Below are positions 47,401 to 58,539 of a stretch of 64,000 nt of DNA, one piece after another. The stretch lies in the NCBI GenBank assembly GCA_022605425.2, contig CM061248.1, positions 930,001 through 994,000 of the forward strand, read 5' to 3'. This stretch comes from Hamiltosporidium tvaerminnensis (taxonomy: Eukaryota > Microsporidia > Dubosqiidae). The translations under genes and the position numbers were made by a program. The notes below the pieces were generated by a model. That model saw only the letters and a list, made by a program, of their open reading frames with translations, did not search any database and was not told the origin of the DNA. The number at the start of each line of letters is the position of its first letter. Positions within the stretch are counted from its first letter, which is position 1.

Positions 47401-47551
47401 GAAGTTAAAAAACTAAAAGATAAATTAATTAAATTAAAAAAGAAATACAAAAGAGAAATAAAAGAGAAATAAAAATAAAAAATACAAACAAGAAATACAA
47501 AAAAACCAAAGAGAAATAAAAAGAAAATAAAAAAACTTTAACTCATCAAAT

Positions 47552-48874
47552 TTAATCTTCACGTATTTCATATTCCTCTTCCTCCACCGTAGCATTCTGA
47601 TACTGTTGATACTCATTCAACAAATCATTAACATTAGATTCTGCTTCAGTAAATTCCATTTCATCCATTCCTTCTCCAGTATACCAATGAAGGAAAGCTC
47701 TTCTCTTAAACATCACCATAAACTGTTCACTGATTCTTTTAAATAATCCTTGTATTGAAGTAGAATTTCCTATGAAAGTAGCACTCATTTCACATCCAAT
47801 TGGTGGAATGTCACAGACAGCTGTCTTCACATTATTTGGTATCCATTCAACAAAATAATTGGGATTTTTAGTTTGTAAATTTAACATTTGTTCATCCACG
47901 TCTCTCATAGAAACTTTACCTCTGAAAACAGCAGCTACTGTCAAATATCTACCATGTCTTGGATCTGTAAGTACCATCATATTTCTTGCATCGAAAAATT
48001 GTTGAGTCAATTCTGCTACAGAATAATTGCTGTACTGATGAGAACCTTCTGCTGTAAGAGGAGCATATCCCGTAGTAAAAAAATGTAATCTTGGAAACGG
48101 AACCATATTTACAGCCAATTTTCTTAAATCTGCATTTAACTGACCTGGAAATCTAAGACATGTAGTGACACCACTCATAACACAAGAAACCAAATTATTT
48201 AAATCTGAGTAACCTGGAGTAGCAAGTTTGAGTGTTCGATTACAAATATTGTATAAAGCTTCGTTATCGATACAGAAAGTTTCGTCTGCATTTTCTACCA
48301 ACTGATGAATAGAAAGAGTGGCATTGTAGGGTTCTACAACGGTGTCACTTACTTTTGGAGATGGAACTACACTGAATGTACACATCATACGATCAGGGAA
48401 TTCTTCGTGAATTTTAGAAATTAAAAGTGTTCCCATTCCTGCTCCAGTACCACCCCCAAGGGAATGTGTCAGTTGGAAACCTTGTAAACAATCGGCATTT
48501 TCCGCTTCTTTTCTTACGACATCCATTACTGTATCTACTAACTCAGCACCTTCAGTATAATGACCTTTAGCCCAATTATTTCCTGCGCCGGACTGTCCAA
48601 AGACAAAATTGTCAGGTTTGAAAAGAGAACCTAGAGGTCCTGATTTTACAGCATCCATTGTTCCGGGTTCCAGGTCAATTAAAACAGCTCGAGGAACATA
48701 TTGTTTAGTGGAAGATTCGTTGTAATAAACATTTATTTGTTCGAGTTGTATGTCACTTGTACCTACATACTGACCAGAGTTGTCAATAGCGTGTTCGCGG
48801 GATATAACTTCCCAAAATTTTGTACCGATTTGGTTACCGCATTGTCCGGTTTGAAGATGAATAATTTCTCTCAT
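47552..48874 (-). CDS. TUBB: Beta-tubulin
   Basis: 440 aa, complete and intact. N-terminal MREI tetrapeptide (the co-translational mRNA autoregulation signal), [12 protein letters not shown] (nucleotide-binding loop), [22 protein letters not shown], the GTP-binding glycine loop [20 protein letters not shown], the M-loop region YAPLTAEGS and a short acidic tail [10 protein letters not shown]. It forms alpha/beta dimers for spindle microtubules; it is the target of benzimidazoles. Single exon, as usual in microsporidia. Codon use is much less AT-skewed in composition than neighbouring ORFs and the gene is strongly conserved. The start is fixed by the MREI motif and by TACCCTT 6-12 nt upstream. 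Confidence 0.99.
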   Translation of the reverse strand: MREIIHLQTGQCGNQIGTKFWEVISREHAIDNSGQYVGTSDIQLEQINVYYNESSTKQYVPRAVLIDLEPGTMDAVKSGPLGSLFKPDNFVFGQSGAGNNWAKGHYTEGAELVDTVMDVVRKEAENADCLQGFQLTHSLGGGTGAGMGTLLISKIHEEFPDRMMCTFSVVPSPKVSDTVVEPYNATLSIHQLVENADETFCIDNEALYNICNRTLKLATPGYSDLNNLVSCVMSGVTTCLRFPGQLNADLRKLAVNMVPFPRLHFFTTGYAPLTAEGSHQYSNYSVAELTQQFFDARNMMVLTDPRHGRYLTVAAVFRGKVSMRDVDEQMLNLQTKNPNYFVEWIPNNVKTAVCDIPPIGCEMSATFIGNSTSIQGLFKRISEQFMVMFKRRAFLHWYTGEGMDEMEFTEAESNVNDLLNEYQQYQNATVEEEEYEIRED

Positions 48875-48880
48875 TTTTTT

Positions 48881-48887
48881 AAGGGTA
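48881..48887 (-). promoter_or_regulatory. Start-proximal TACCCTT element (beta-tubulin)
   Basis: TACCCTTAAAAAA immediately precedes the ATG on the minus strand, matching the CCC-type motif described near microsporidian translation starts. Confidence 0.6.
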
Positions 48888-48889
48888 AA

Positions 48890-49590
48890 GGAAAAAGAAA
48901 TATTAATTTTTTGTTTTTTTTTTTTAAGAATTTTAGAAGTTAAAGGATTTGAACCTTTTTTATTTTTTAATAAAAATTTTTAAATTTAAAATGCATTTAA
49001 AAATTGTAGGGGGTTTGAATATTATGAGTGTTGAGGATAGTACTTTGTTTGGATTGAAAAAAATGTTTTTTTTCATAATCCTTTTGTATTTAAATGGTTG
49101 TATTTAGACTTAGAATTTGTCTGGCTATTTGATAATTTAAGGGTTGGTTGTGATAAAAATTGGTTTGTGCCATCTTTTCTACTTGATTTCCACAATAAAT
49201 TTTATGCCAGTTCCTGGTATTTTTTGCTTTTTTGTTTTCATTTTACATGTTTTTTACTTCAATCTATAGGCCAATTCCTTATAATTCCGAGTTATAACAG
49301 ATTAAAAGAAACAATTAGAATACCTTTCATTTGTTCATACTAGACATATGAGGTTAAAGAGGAATAGAATAAGTAAGTAAATGATTTCTATCTATGTTTA
49401 AGGTAGATTAAATTATAATTACTGGTCTGTTGGTAACTTAATATCCACTTAAACTGTTTAATTTTGCAAAAAATAAATAATTTTTGAAATTAAATATTAA
49501 ATACGACTGTATGCTTACTTGTATTTGGAGTATCATATGGCATATCTTAGGTTATTTAAAAAGAAGGACATATTTAGGTATAAAATAGTT
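48890..49590. other. Upstream flank of beta-tubulin, no gene
   Basis: AT-rich. The 81-codon plus frame 49098-49343 starts at TTG and is aromatic-rich with no motif. A T-loop-like string near 48940 has no tRNA around it. Confidence 0.5.
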
Positions 49591-49599
49591 GAGTTTAAA

Positions 49600-49850
49600 C
49601 CAAAAAATATGAATTGTGTAGTTATGAATTTAAGAGACATTGACATTTCTGAACTTTGACAAACATTTACGAATCGTATGATATAATTCTTACCTCAATG
49701 AGTGTTATCTTATTCTATTTCTTATCTAAAATATATACAAAGTAAATTATTTAGTCTTAAATATCAATTTATATTTTGGCGTTTAATTATATTTCTGATG
49801 TCATATACAAGAAATTATTGAAGAAAATGTCTCTTGGATTTGATTTGGAT
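49600..49850 (-). mobile_element. Short relic of the REL-endonuclease element
   Basis: Contains TCAATGAGTGTTATCTTATT (from about 49698) identical to copy 2's endonuclease region, followed by CTTATCTAAAAT, and is alignable by eye at lower identity on both sides (the region encoding KNKITLIEVG and, to the right, the segment between endonuclease and knuckle). Both ends fade out. Confidence 0.6.
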
Positions 49851-50555
49851 TCCCAACTGCTACGTTTCTTTCATAGTAAACAAAACTTTTCAGAAAAAGA
49901 CATATTTATTTAAAACTTACGTATATTTATATTTAAAAGTGCCCAATTATAGAAATCGTCATCAAGTTTAATTTTAGCAACGGCAGATAAGTCAATGTTT
50001 ATCGCATCATGAAGTAATTGGGTTATATCTGACCCAATTATTCAGCTTTGTGATACCCATTTACAAGATCCCATCTAATTTTTTGACTTGATTTATAATT
50101 TTTTAAAGAATAGTAGATGTTGAACGTGATCATTTAATATTGACGCTTGAGTTGGTCACACAGAGCGCATAATAAGTCGATTCTCTCGGTTTACGAACAA
50201 ACTTTCAGAAGATTCCCAATAGTATGTGCAGTTAATTACCTTAGAATATACATTGCCACTGGTGCAGGAAACATAGCTAAGTGTCTATTTTCAAGCCTGC
50301 GGAAAAATACTCCAACCAAAATCGGATTTTCTAGCATTGTATAATTTAGAATTTATTTTTATCATTTCTACCTTAAAATTTAGGGGAAAATATTATTAAG
50401 CTTATCCATCGCTTTATCAACTAAAAAAATAAGATTTCCAAGTAAGTAAATATAATCTAAATATTACGAATAAAATTATAATCATTACAAACAGATAAAA
50501 ATTGATTCAAAATAATATTGGAATATAATAAAATAAAAGAATAATAAATACCATT
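49850..50555. other. No supported gene
   Basis: The 65-codon plus frame at 50147-50344 has protein-like composition but starts within a slightly GC-richer patch that may be a continuation of the retroelement relic. Nothing else seen. Confidence 0.4.
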
Positions 50556-51311
50556 TTATAAAAACAACACAGGATCTTTATCTTTACTCGATACAATGAT
50601 TTCACATTCTTTTATATTATTAAGTAAAATAGATTTTAGTTCATTCAAATACATTCTTTCTCCATTTGTATGTTCCATAATAATAACTGCACAGTTTCTA
50701 GAAACAAAATGTAAAATATTATGGTGACTTATTTCTCCAACAACGACAACACCATTTGCAAAATCCATCATATTTTTACTGCATGCACCCACACCAACAA
50801 TTAAATTATCAAAAATAGTATCCAATGTATGGTTTGTTCCTAAAGAATATCTCATAGTTAATATATTACATTCCTTTTTTAGAATATTAATTATATCTCT
50901 TACACTTCTTACATTTGAACCCGAAACACATCCTTTACTAACAGAACCTTCATCACAATTTTTATTGTTGATTATCGTTTTGAATAAATATTTATTCATT
51001 AAAATATCCAAAGATGTGTGTGGACAAAACACAGAAATATCATTTTTAATACACAAAAATATTATTTTGTTTTCTCTATTTAATCGTTTCAAACCGCTAA
51101 ATATTACAGGATGATAGGATATAATATAGTTTATGTTGTTTCGTACACACTCATCTAATACTTCTTCTGTCAAATCAATCGTTAAAAGTATTTTTCTATT
51201 ATTTATAATTGACGTGTCGTTTTCTATTAACCAACCCACATTGTCCCAGGATGTTTCCGCTTTGGACAGCGATGCAAAATTTTCAAAAGCATTTGATATC
51301 TCAGTAATCAT
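50556..51311 (-). CDS. NIF3: NIF3/DUF34 family protein
   Basis: 251 aa, complete. NIF3-like proteins are widely conserved dinuclear-metal proteins sometimes annotated as GTP cyclohydrolase type 2; the cellular role is unsettled. Features: SWDNVGWLIEN near residue 22 (family AESWDNVGL motif), ILLTIDLTEEVLDE, metal-ligand segment ISYHPVIFSGLKRL, SVFCPHTSLDI, then the insert region, VVVGEISHH and the C-terminal metal site IMEHTNGERMYL. Length fits the family (240-300). Start chosen at 51311: the first ATG, preceded 8-14 nt upstream by TATCCTT. It is divergent from the permease gene at 52768, 1.45 kb away. Confidence 0.9.
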   Translation of the reverse strand: MITEISNAFENFASLSKAETSWDNVGWLIENDTSIINNRKILLTIDLTEEVLDECVRNNINYIISYHPVIFSGLKRLNRENKIIFLCIKNDISVFCPHTSLDILMNKYLFKTIINNKNCDEGSVSKGCVSGSNVRSVRDIINILKKECNILTMRYSLGTNHTLDTIFDNLIVGVGACSKNMMDFANGVVVVGEISHHNILHFVSRNCAVIIMEHTNGERMYLNELKSILLNNIKECEIIVSSKDKDPVLFL

Positions 51312-51318
51312 TGAGTTT

Positions 51319-51325
51319 AAGGATA
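51319..51325 (-). promoter_or_regulatory. Start-proximal TATCCTT element (NIF3)
   Basis: TATCCTT 8-14 nt upstream of the NIF3 ATG on the minus strand. Confidence 0.45.
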
Positions 51326-51344
51326 GAAATATAAAAATTTAAAA

Positions 51345-52755
51345 ATTTAAAATATTTTTAATTGTAAAAATGCCTGCAATAAAATATTTTTTAGGAATAT
51401 TTTTACAATTAAAAGAAATGTAATATCATACTAATGATTTATAAGAAATAATAGTGCAGAAATATCTTTTATTTGTTTCAAATAAATAAAATATTTGAAA
51501 CATTCTTGGAATTATTTAGGATAAATAAAATAATTGAAATATCTATAAATTTTTCTTAATAAATGACTTTAATAACATCTTATTATACATTTTTAATTCT
51601 TGTTGCTTTCTCAAGACTAAAGACTTTTTTTAAATCACTACGAAGATTTAAATAAAAAAAGATTTATAATTTTTAATCGATTTACTAATATATTTGATAC
51701 GAATTAACTATAAATTATACAAAAAATATTTTATTTAAAAATTATAAGTCAGTTTAAACATTTTAAAATTTCATTGTATTATTTATAGATTATCTAGTGT
51801 TCCTCCGACTGCCTTATATATTTAGAAATAATTTTTTAAAACTGTAATTGTACTAAGAAATCATAATTTTCCTTTTAGTTTTAAGAATTTGTGGCAAAAT
51901 GACAGTAAAATTTATTTTTATACGAGCTTTTTATATGATACATATATAATCCGTGTTTTCTTTGAACCGATACATTAATCCTTCATGAGAAAAAAATAAT
52001 ACAGCACATTTCTTTGTATCATCGTTTAGATGACTTCTTCTGTAATATTTGAGGTAAAAAATAAAATTCTTGTAATTAATCATTTCGAATTAAGCCATAT
52101 TTTTAATAAGTTATTTATTAAATATGTGAAAATAAATATACTATAGTATCTAATAAAAGAATTAGTTAATATAATTTTATATTCTTTCCTTTTTAGTTTA
52201 CAAGAATCCCAAATACTTTTATTTACAGTTTAAATTCTTTGTTATCTATTGGTTAAAAGACATGTCTTTATAAAAATTTCATAAAATTTTATAGAAATTT
52301 ATTAAAGTTCTATAAAATTTATTAAAGTTCTATGAAAAACTAAATAAATGTTTGGAAAAATAAAAAGAAAATTTTGATTAAAAAAACTGATCTAAAAAAA
52401 ATATATAAATCAAAAAAAATTAGTTTATCAGTAAACGTTCCCAATTTAAGAAACGAAGTTATTTTGAAAATAATGTACAAATTAAGAAACAACAAATTTC
52501 ATATAAAATAATACTGAAACAAACAAATTTCTTATAAAATAATACTGAAAGTAACAAATTAATTTTTTTTTAAAAAATTAAAAACCAAATTAAATAATTT
52601 ATTTTAAGAAAAATACGTTCGTTATAAAAATACAAGATATGCGAAAGATAAGGAAAAAAGGAGAAAATATGCTTTTCTTAAAAAAATATTTGTACACAAA
52701 TCTTAAAACACTAGTTTCAGTTTTTTTTATATATTTTTAACGAAATAATATTTGA
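51345..52755. other. AT-rich intergenic region
   Basis: No gene seen between the divergent NIF3 and permease genes. It holds small local duplications, such as ATTAAAGTTCTATAAAATTT-type units near 52290-52340 and ATAAAATAATACTGAAA twice near 52505 and 52535. Confidence 0.6.
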
Positions 52756-52756
52756 G

Positions 52757-52761
52757 GGGCA
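52757..52761 (+). promoter_or_regulatory. GGGGC next to the permease start
   Basis: GAGGGGCATTTTTT directly precedes the ATG. It is the complement-type (G-run) of the CCC element seen at other genes, 6-10 nt upstream of the start. Confidence 0.35.
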
Positions 52762-52767
52762 TTTTTT

Positions 52768-53964
52768 ATGGAACAGAAACTTACAACAAAAAATCTTACA
52801 TTTCTTATTATTTGTAATACTATTGGTTCTGGTGTTTTTTTATTCTCACATATTGCATTTTCACATGTACGATCTACTACGGTGACATTGATTTGTTGGA
52901 TAATATCTGGTATTATATCTATGGGTATTGGATTGTGTTATGCAGAACTTGGATCTAAATATCCAAAGGATGGTGGAGATGCTGTTTATTTGACAGAATC
53001 TTTTGGTAAATATGCTGGATATATTTTTTCTATCATTTCCGTACTAATTATATTACCAGGTGGTTCTTCAATTATGTGTAAAAGTATGGGAGAACACTTG
53101 AAAATTTTAAATATAGAAGAAAATGTAGCTATAGCTTGTATTATACTGATCTTTGGTTTTATAAATATAATTAGAATTGAATATAAAACACAATATTTTC
53201 TAACAGGCGCCAAATTGTTCGTTATTGTAATTTTTGTATTTTTTGCCGGTTTATCTCTTTTTTTAAAAACCACCTCTGAAAGTACATTTAATTCTCCGAA
53301 TAATGAATTTACAGGAGACGATAAGATTTTTAGAATATTTTCCGTTATATTTAATACCCTCTGGCCATATGATGGCTATAACACAGGAAATTTTATAGCT
53401 TCAAAAATATTTAATCCTTCCAAAACATTACCAAGAGCAACAATAATTTCTTTAGTTTTTATAATTTTAATATATCTTTTAATAAATGTCTCATTTATGA
53501 GAGTTTTGCCTTTTGAAGTGATGGCAGATACAAATTCTTCAATAATGATTGAATATTTTAATTATTTAGATTTTAAAGTTCCTCTTAAAAATACATTACC
53601 ATATCTCATAATGATAATACCTGCTGCTGGTACATTAAACGGATCAATATTTGTCAGTATTTCTATTATTAATTCATTTGTACCGCCCCAAGCACAAAAA
53701 AGAGCTTTGAAATTAGGAATGATTATTTTATATTCGTTTTTAATATATATTTATACCTTTATTAACAAATTAGAAAATATTTTAGGAAAAATAAGTTTTT
53801 GTACTTTTTTGTTTTACGGATTATCCGCAGTTTCACTCATTATATTGAAAAAAAGAGAACGAAAAAATGGTTATGAAGTTAATAGAATAATTCCTTATTT
53901 GGTAATTATTTTTAGTTTTAGTGTTGTATGTTTTACAGTCATAAAAATATTCAAAGGTAATTAA
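52768..53964 (+). CDS. LAT-type amino-acid permease (APC superfamily)
   Basis: 398 aa, complete, with about 11-12 predicted membrane spans. TM1 contains NTIGSGVF (family GSGIF substrate loop). The first intracellular loop has GLCYAELGSKYPKDGGDAVYLTESFG, the Y.E.....P..GG.Y.Y...FG pattern of SLC7/L-type transporters, and the TM6 region has LWPYDGYNTGNF followed by NPSKTLPRA (family NP.RNLPRA). It imports amino acids, which obligate intracellular microsporidia cannot make, probably at the plasma membrane facing the host cytoplasm. It is shorter than typical SLC7 proteins (about 450-500). A light-subunit-only LAT form is likely; no heavy subunit is visible here. Confidence 0.9.
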   Translation: MEQKLTTKNLTFLIICNTIGSGVFLFSHIAFSHVRSTTVTLICWIISGIISMGIGLCYAELGSKYPKDGGDAVYLTESFGKYAGYIFSIISVLIILPGGSSIMCKSMGEHLKILNIEENVAIACIILIFGFINIIRIEYKTQYFLTGAKLFVIVIFVFFAGLSLFLKTTSESTFNSPNNEFTGDDKIFRIFSVIFNTLWPYDGYNTGNFIASKIFNPSKTLPRATIISLVFIILIYLLINVSFMRVLPFEVMADTNSSIMIEYFNYLDFKVPLKNTLPYLIMIIPAAGTLNGSIFVSISIINSFVPPQAQKRALKLGMIILYSFLIYIYTFINKLENILGKISFCTFLFYGLSAVSLIILKKRERKNGYEVNRIIPYLVIIFSFSVVCFTVIKIFKGN

Positions 53965-53969
53965 TAGAA

Positions 53970-54716
53970 TAATTGGAATTAAAAAAAATATTTTTAAAAA
54001 TATTTTCTTATTTAACTTTTGTATTTATAATTCTATCCTAAACACCGAGAGGTACAAAAGAATCGGAATAATAATATATTTTCATGATTCTATTTAAATA
54101 AAAATTTATTTTATCTTTAATGTTAGTCTCTTAAATAAATAGATTATTCTGTAAATAATTTTATGATTTGTTTTTTTAATTTGTCGATTTTACTTTTAAT
54201 AAAATATTTTTTTTCTATATTAAATAAATTAAAATATGCATAAACTTGTAAAGATAAGATAAATTAAAAAAATAAACAACTTTTTACTTTTTAAATTATT
54301 CATATATTGATTCATTATAATTCCTTATAAATAGCCAGAACATCTATATTTTTCTTATTTTTATTTGCTCTAAGTATTATTTTAAATATATATGTTATTA
54401 CTTTCAAATTCTTCCTATAAACTATTATTTGATTGAATGTATGACAAAGAAATAAATATATCTTAAAAATTATAAAATATTTTAAAATTTAACTATTTTT
54501 TACAAATTAGAAAAATAAATATTCTCTAAAATAATGAAATATGCATATTTTTGAAGCAGTCTCGAACTTACTCAGATACTAAAAAATTATAATTCTATTA
54601 TTACTATCCTTATACTTACTCTCCTATTATATTATATTCTATCATATATCCTATATTATATTATATTCTATCTTATATCACATTCACATTCTATCACATA
54701 TCATATTCTTCACATA
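53970..54716. other. AT-rich 3' flank with simple repeat
   Basis: No gene. 54620-54745 is a simple repeat built from TATATTC/TATCATATC motifs (ATTATATTCTATCATATATC and variants) that overlaps the 3' end of the next ORF. Confidence 0.7.
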
Positions 54717-55031
54717 TCACACATCATATTCTATCATATAATATATGTCTTCATAATAAAATTTAAATACAACTGAAGAAAAATTCTTTGTTAATAAATT
54801 TTGACAATCTTTAAGATTAAAAACAATAGAAACTAAAAATTGTTCTTTAATTGTTGATATCTGATATAAATATTTATATTCTTGTTTAATATCAGTTATT
54901 TCAGTTGAAAATACTTTTTTATTTATAAAATTTTGTGATTGAAGTTTGGAAATTATTTTGTTTTTTATATTTTTATTGTTTTGTTTTAGAAGTTTAGCTA
55001 AATTAAAAACGGAATTACTATCTTGGTTCAT
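54717..55031 (-). CDS. Hypothetical 104-aa protein
   Basis: ATG-started (MNQDSNSVFNLAKLLKQNNK), K/Q/N-rich helix at residues 10-35 followed by a beta-like half (STIKEQFLVSIVFNL...SSVVFKFYYEDIYYM). AACCCTT lies 3-9 nt upstream of the ATG (55034-55040), matching the start-proximal element of other genes, which supports a real gene. The last codons run into a simple repeat. Family not recognised; a small structural or chaperone-like subunit is possible. Confidence 0.55.
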   Translation of the reverse strand: MNQDSNSVFNLAKLLKQNNKNIKNKIISKLQSQNFINKKVFSTEITDIKQEYKYLYQISTIKEQFLVSIVFNLKDCQNLLTKNFSSVVFKFYYEDIYYMIEYDV

Positions 55032-55033
55032 AA

Positions 55034-55040
55034 GAAGGGT
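55034..55040 (-). promoter_or_regulatory. Start-proximal AACCCTT element (104-aa ORF)
   Basis: AACCCTTCTT directly precedes the ATG on the minus strand. Confidence 0.4.
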
Positions 55041-55044
55041 TTCA

Positions 55045-56040
55045 AATAAATAGGAATTATAAAATAATTATTGTAGTATGTTTATAGTATAACAAAATTG
55101 TTATAATGTATTATAAAGGTGTATTATACATTTTTAATATGTTATAAGTTTCTTCGGTAAAATCTGAAAATGATTCTTTTAAACTCTATTTTGATTATAA
55201 TAGGTCCTTTGGTTGGATTTAAAAAGGTTATTGGTAGTTACAAATATAATTTTTAATCAATTTTTTTTTAAAGTTTTAGTCGTTTGTTATTAAAATATGA
55301 TTTGAACCCAGGAGAATATGTTACTATTAAAAAAAAAATATATGATAGAATGAAACATTTAATTATTTAAGTAAACAGAACTTATATTAGAATTAAGCAA
55401 TTAATAAAATTTATATTAATTTTTCTGAATTTTAAGATAAATTTTATTAAAACTTGTATTACTATCATAATCTGACAATTGTTAGATAAACTATAGATTG
55501 GATTTATATTTAGTGCAAGAAATATAAAATTAACACGAATTTGCATGTTAATTTGCTTTATTTGATATTCTAATACATCCGTGGGAAACGTAATTAGGTA
55601 AAATTGAAGGTTTCGTATACTTAGTAACCTTATTTCAAAAAAATCTACCCTGTATTTTGTAGATATATTAACTTGTATTACGTGTTTATTCAAACTAGAA
55701 GAGTTTCAGAATAAATAAATAAATACAGCATTTCTGTATATGTGCGTAAATTGGTTCCAGACAAATTTGCAAAGTAAGATTTCATAAAAAATGAATATCT
55801 TTGTAGTCACAGCATGTATAATACTTGTATAACATAACATAAAAATTGAATCAATAAACATTTTAGTGCTCGTTGGAGATAAAAAAAGACCTTGTATTAG
55901 ACATAACTCATGTATTCCACAATTTATACACAAAATAAAAGTATAAAAGACATATTTAAGGTTAAATCGTCAGCAATTGATTTTTAAATAACTAAATCGC
56001 ATACCTTATTTAAAATATAGTTACCATACATAATATTAAA
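55045..56040. other. No supported gene
   Basis: AT-rich. Minus frames at 55382-55693 (TTG start) and 55706-55933 show no motif. A GGTTCAAATC-like string near 55310 is not part of a tRNA. Confidence 0.5.
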
Positions 56041-56049
56041 AAGATGAAA

Positions 56050-57700
56050 AATATACGAAGAAATTACAAAATCTACAGCTGCAGCGAAATTGATGTTTTT
56101 TTTTAACCAGCGTATTAGGCAAAGGGTTTTTGCAAAAGCGTTTCAAAAACAAAGTAATTAGTATTGCGGAGGCAGAATTTTTATTGATAAAAAAAATTTA
56201 TTGCGCGGTTCTGTTACTCTACCAGAAGAAACACAAGACTATAATGCCCGATTTTGTTCTAAATCTTATCCTTAAAATCTAACATAACCATTTTTAATTG
56301 TTTTTAAAATTCGAGAGACGTTTGCAAGATGACCCCAACTTCTGCTACATATTCTCGAAACATCCAGGTTATATTCGATTCCTCCTCACTTTACCATTAG
56401 AATAATTTTATCAAAGTTTCAGCAATTAATTATTCTGAAGTCATAATTATTTCGAATAACTCATAAGAATTTATTCGCTATAAATAATATGAAGGCACTC
56501 AGGTTAGTCTAAGTTATAATCCATCTCCGATTTTCCAACGTATTATGATGTGTATTCTTTGGGTTGTGAAAGCTAAATCACAACTTTTTTTAACTGAACT
56601 GAAAAAATACCACTTCGCCTCAATACCTTTTAAAACAGTCTATGTATTATTTAGGCAAATCTCGGTATAATATTACAACCATTATGTCTTAAATCCAATT
56701 TTTCTATATATTGATATATTCGAAGAGCTGTTTTAAAGTTTCACATATAGAGAACCCGCGGGTGCAAATAACACCTAGATTCCTATACTATCATCGAACA
56801 TGTATGCAATGATTGGTTCTCTTTACCATGATATGATATATATCGCGCATGGCTTCCGATCTGGACCATATAGAAAAGGAATCTAAATCGTGTGTCTTCT
56901 ATTTGAGATATAAAGGTCCTAAATATTGAAGGGTTTTTAGAACTATTCCAATATTCTCATCCAATAATGTAGCTCTTGTTGTTGTGAATTCAAAAGTAGG
57001 TAGCAAGTATATTTGGCTTTTGAAAATCAAGCATTCGTCTTCTAGTAAAAATTGATATGAAGATTATTCTCTGACAAACAAAAAAGACTGTAATTGACGC
57101 TAATCGTAACTTTTGAGCTGATATTATGCAATGCTTGACTGCCTATTTTATTTAAGTTCTGTTTTGTAGAAATCGAAACTTCCAAAGAATAATATGCCTG
57201 CTTTATAGGAACATGGTAGAGTATATCTTCTCGTAATTTTATCGGTAACTAATGTTTGAAATAAGCTTTTCTGTAAAAACAATTTCAGCTGGTACCTTTT
57301 CCTGGACTTCTATAATAATCTTTGCACGCAGTAGAATTTATGAACACAATAGAAAAAATTCGCGAAGTTTGTTTGTGAAACAGCGCTTATTAAGTAGCTT
57401 AGATTTTACCAGATAACTATCGATTTCCAGATATCTGTCTCTGCGATTTTTTCGTTTAAACCCATATGAGCAGACGTAGCATCTATTATCTCCTTATTAC
57501 GGCTTCTACGTCTTGATTTACTTACTTGCTGAAGTGATCGTAGCTTTTCTACGGAATTATTTACTTTTTTACAGACGGTACAAAAAGAATATTCATCGAA
57601 ATTAAAAGACCGTAAACCACATAGCTCTGTAGTCAGGTTTTTTTAGAATTTTTAAACTTTTCAATAGGAGCACATTCCTTTAGTGCTTACCTACTACGTT
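56050..57700 (-). pseudogene. Decayed coding-like region, GC-richer
   Basis: GC content is visibly higher than in flanking DNA. Broken minus-strand pieces have protein-like composition, for example FNFDEYSFCTVCKKVNN and KSRRRSRNKEIIDATSAHMG (about 57450-57610). Plus-strand pieces near 56080-56280 (NQRIRQRVFAKAFQKQ; LPEETQDYNARFCSKS) are also protein-like, so strand assignment is uncertain. No RT, integrase or transposase signature recognised. Probably one or more dead transposons. Confidence 0.3.
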
Positions 57701-57704
57701 TTTT

Positions 57705-58260
57705 TATAAAGGTTAGATAAATAAGATCGTTTACTATACCATAAGTTTTATTTTTGAATTTTTTACAAATTAAAAATAGTTTAAAATACAAAAAATTATT
57801 CATCGCTTTGTGATACACAATATAACGATATGTAAAAAAATAATGCAAAGCAGAGATATCGACAGAGTTATAGCAAACTACGCCTTTTGCTACCAATAAA
57901 AAGGAAAAAGATAAGCATGATAGAGCGAAACCGGTAAATTCGAAATTTCATGTTTACGAATATAGCCTTTATTGATCGAAAATATAGAATTAAAGCTGAG
58001 ATTATTCTAAAATAATTTATTAAACGAAATATAAACAGGCAAATATATTAGAAATTAAAAACTAGAATTTTAAAGATTTCGGAAATAATATAAATTTGTC
58101 TATTATTTTATTAAAGATGTAAAATATTGACCATATAGCCGTTTTTAAAGTCAGGATTAAGGTATTTGAGAAGAGTCAGATGAATAAAAGGAAAAACAAT
58201 AAAATTATGATAATAATCATTTTATAAGAGGTATCAAAAATATAGAAACATTTAATTATA
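57705..58260. other. No supported gene
   Basis: AT-rich. The 69-codon ATG ORF on the minus strand at 57687-57896 has no recognisable feature. Confidence 0.45.
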
Positions 58261-58264
58261 GTAT

Positions 58265-58534
58265 TTATTTTAAAATCTTCTTTAAAAAATACGACCAAAG
58301 CCATAAAAGATAAATAAGAAATTGAAGTAAAAAAAATCCTAAATGTTTGTTAAGAGATGAATAACTATTTTGATGAATCGAAGTAATTAAACCAATCAAT
58401 GTAAAACTACTACCTATAAATAACACAAAAAATGCCAGAATTTCATTAAATTTACTTTTAAAAGTATAAATTTTAAGTGTGCTCAAAACCGTGATTGAAA
58501 AAACTATAATGTATATAAAAAATATAAAATTCAA
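58265..58534 (-). CDS. Possible 89-codon membrane protein without ATG
   Basis: An open minus-strand frame with three hydrophobic stretches (NFIFFIYIIVFSITVL; ILAFFVLFIGSSFTLIGLI; GFFLLQFLIYLLWLWSYFL) separated by polar loops and ending KKILK. The alternation looks like a small polytopic protein. However, the frame has no ATG at all: it opens at TTG and an in-frame TAA lies four codons upstream. It may need an upstream mini-exon, be a relic, or be chance AT-rich sequence. Confidence 0.3.
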   Translation of the reverse strand: MNFIFFIYIIVFSITVLSTLKIYTFKSKFNEILAFFVLFIGSSFTLIGLITSIHQNSYSSLNKHLGFFLLQFLIYLLWLWSYFLKKILK

Positions 58535-58539
58535 ATTTT

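Noticed and set aside
48930-48965. GGTTCAAATCC-like T-loop on the minus strand upstream of beta-tubulin
   Set aside because: No matching acceptor stem, D-arm or anticodon arm within 100 bases, so not a tRNA.
54620-54745. Simple repeat as a CRISPR-like or satellite array
   Set aside because: Irregular short TATC/TATTC motifs without spacers; ordinary low-complexity DNA in a eukaryote.
55295-55325. GGGTTCAAATC string on the minus strand
   Set aside because: T-stem does not pair and no other tRNA element is present.
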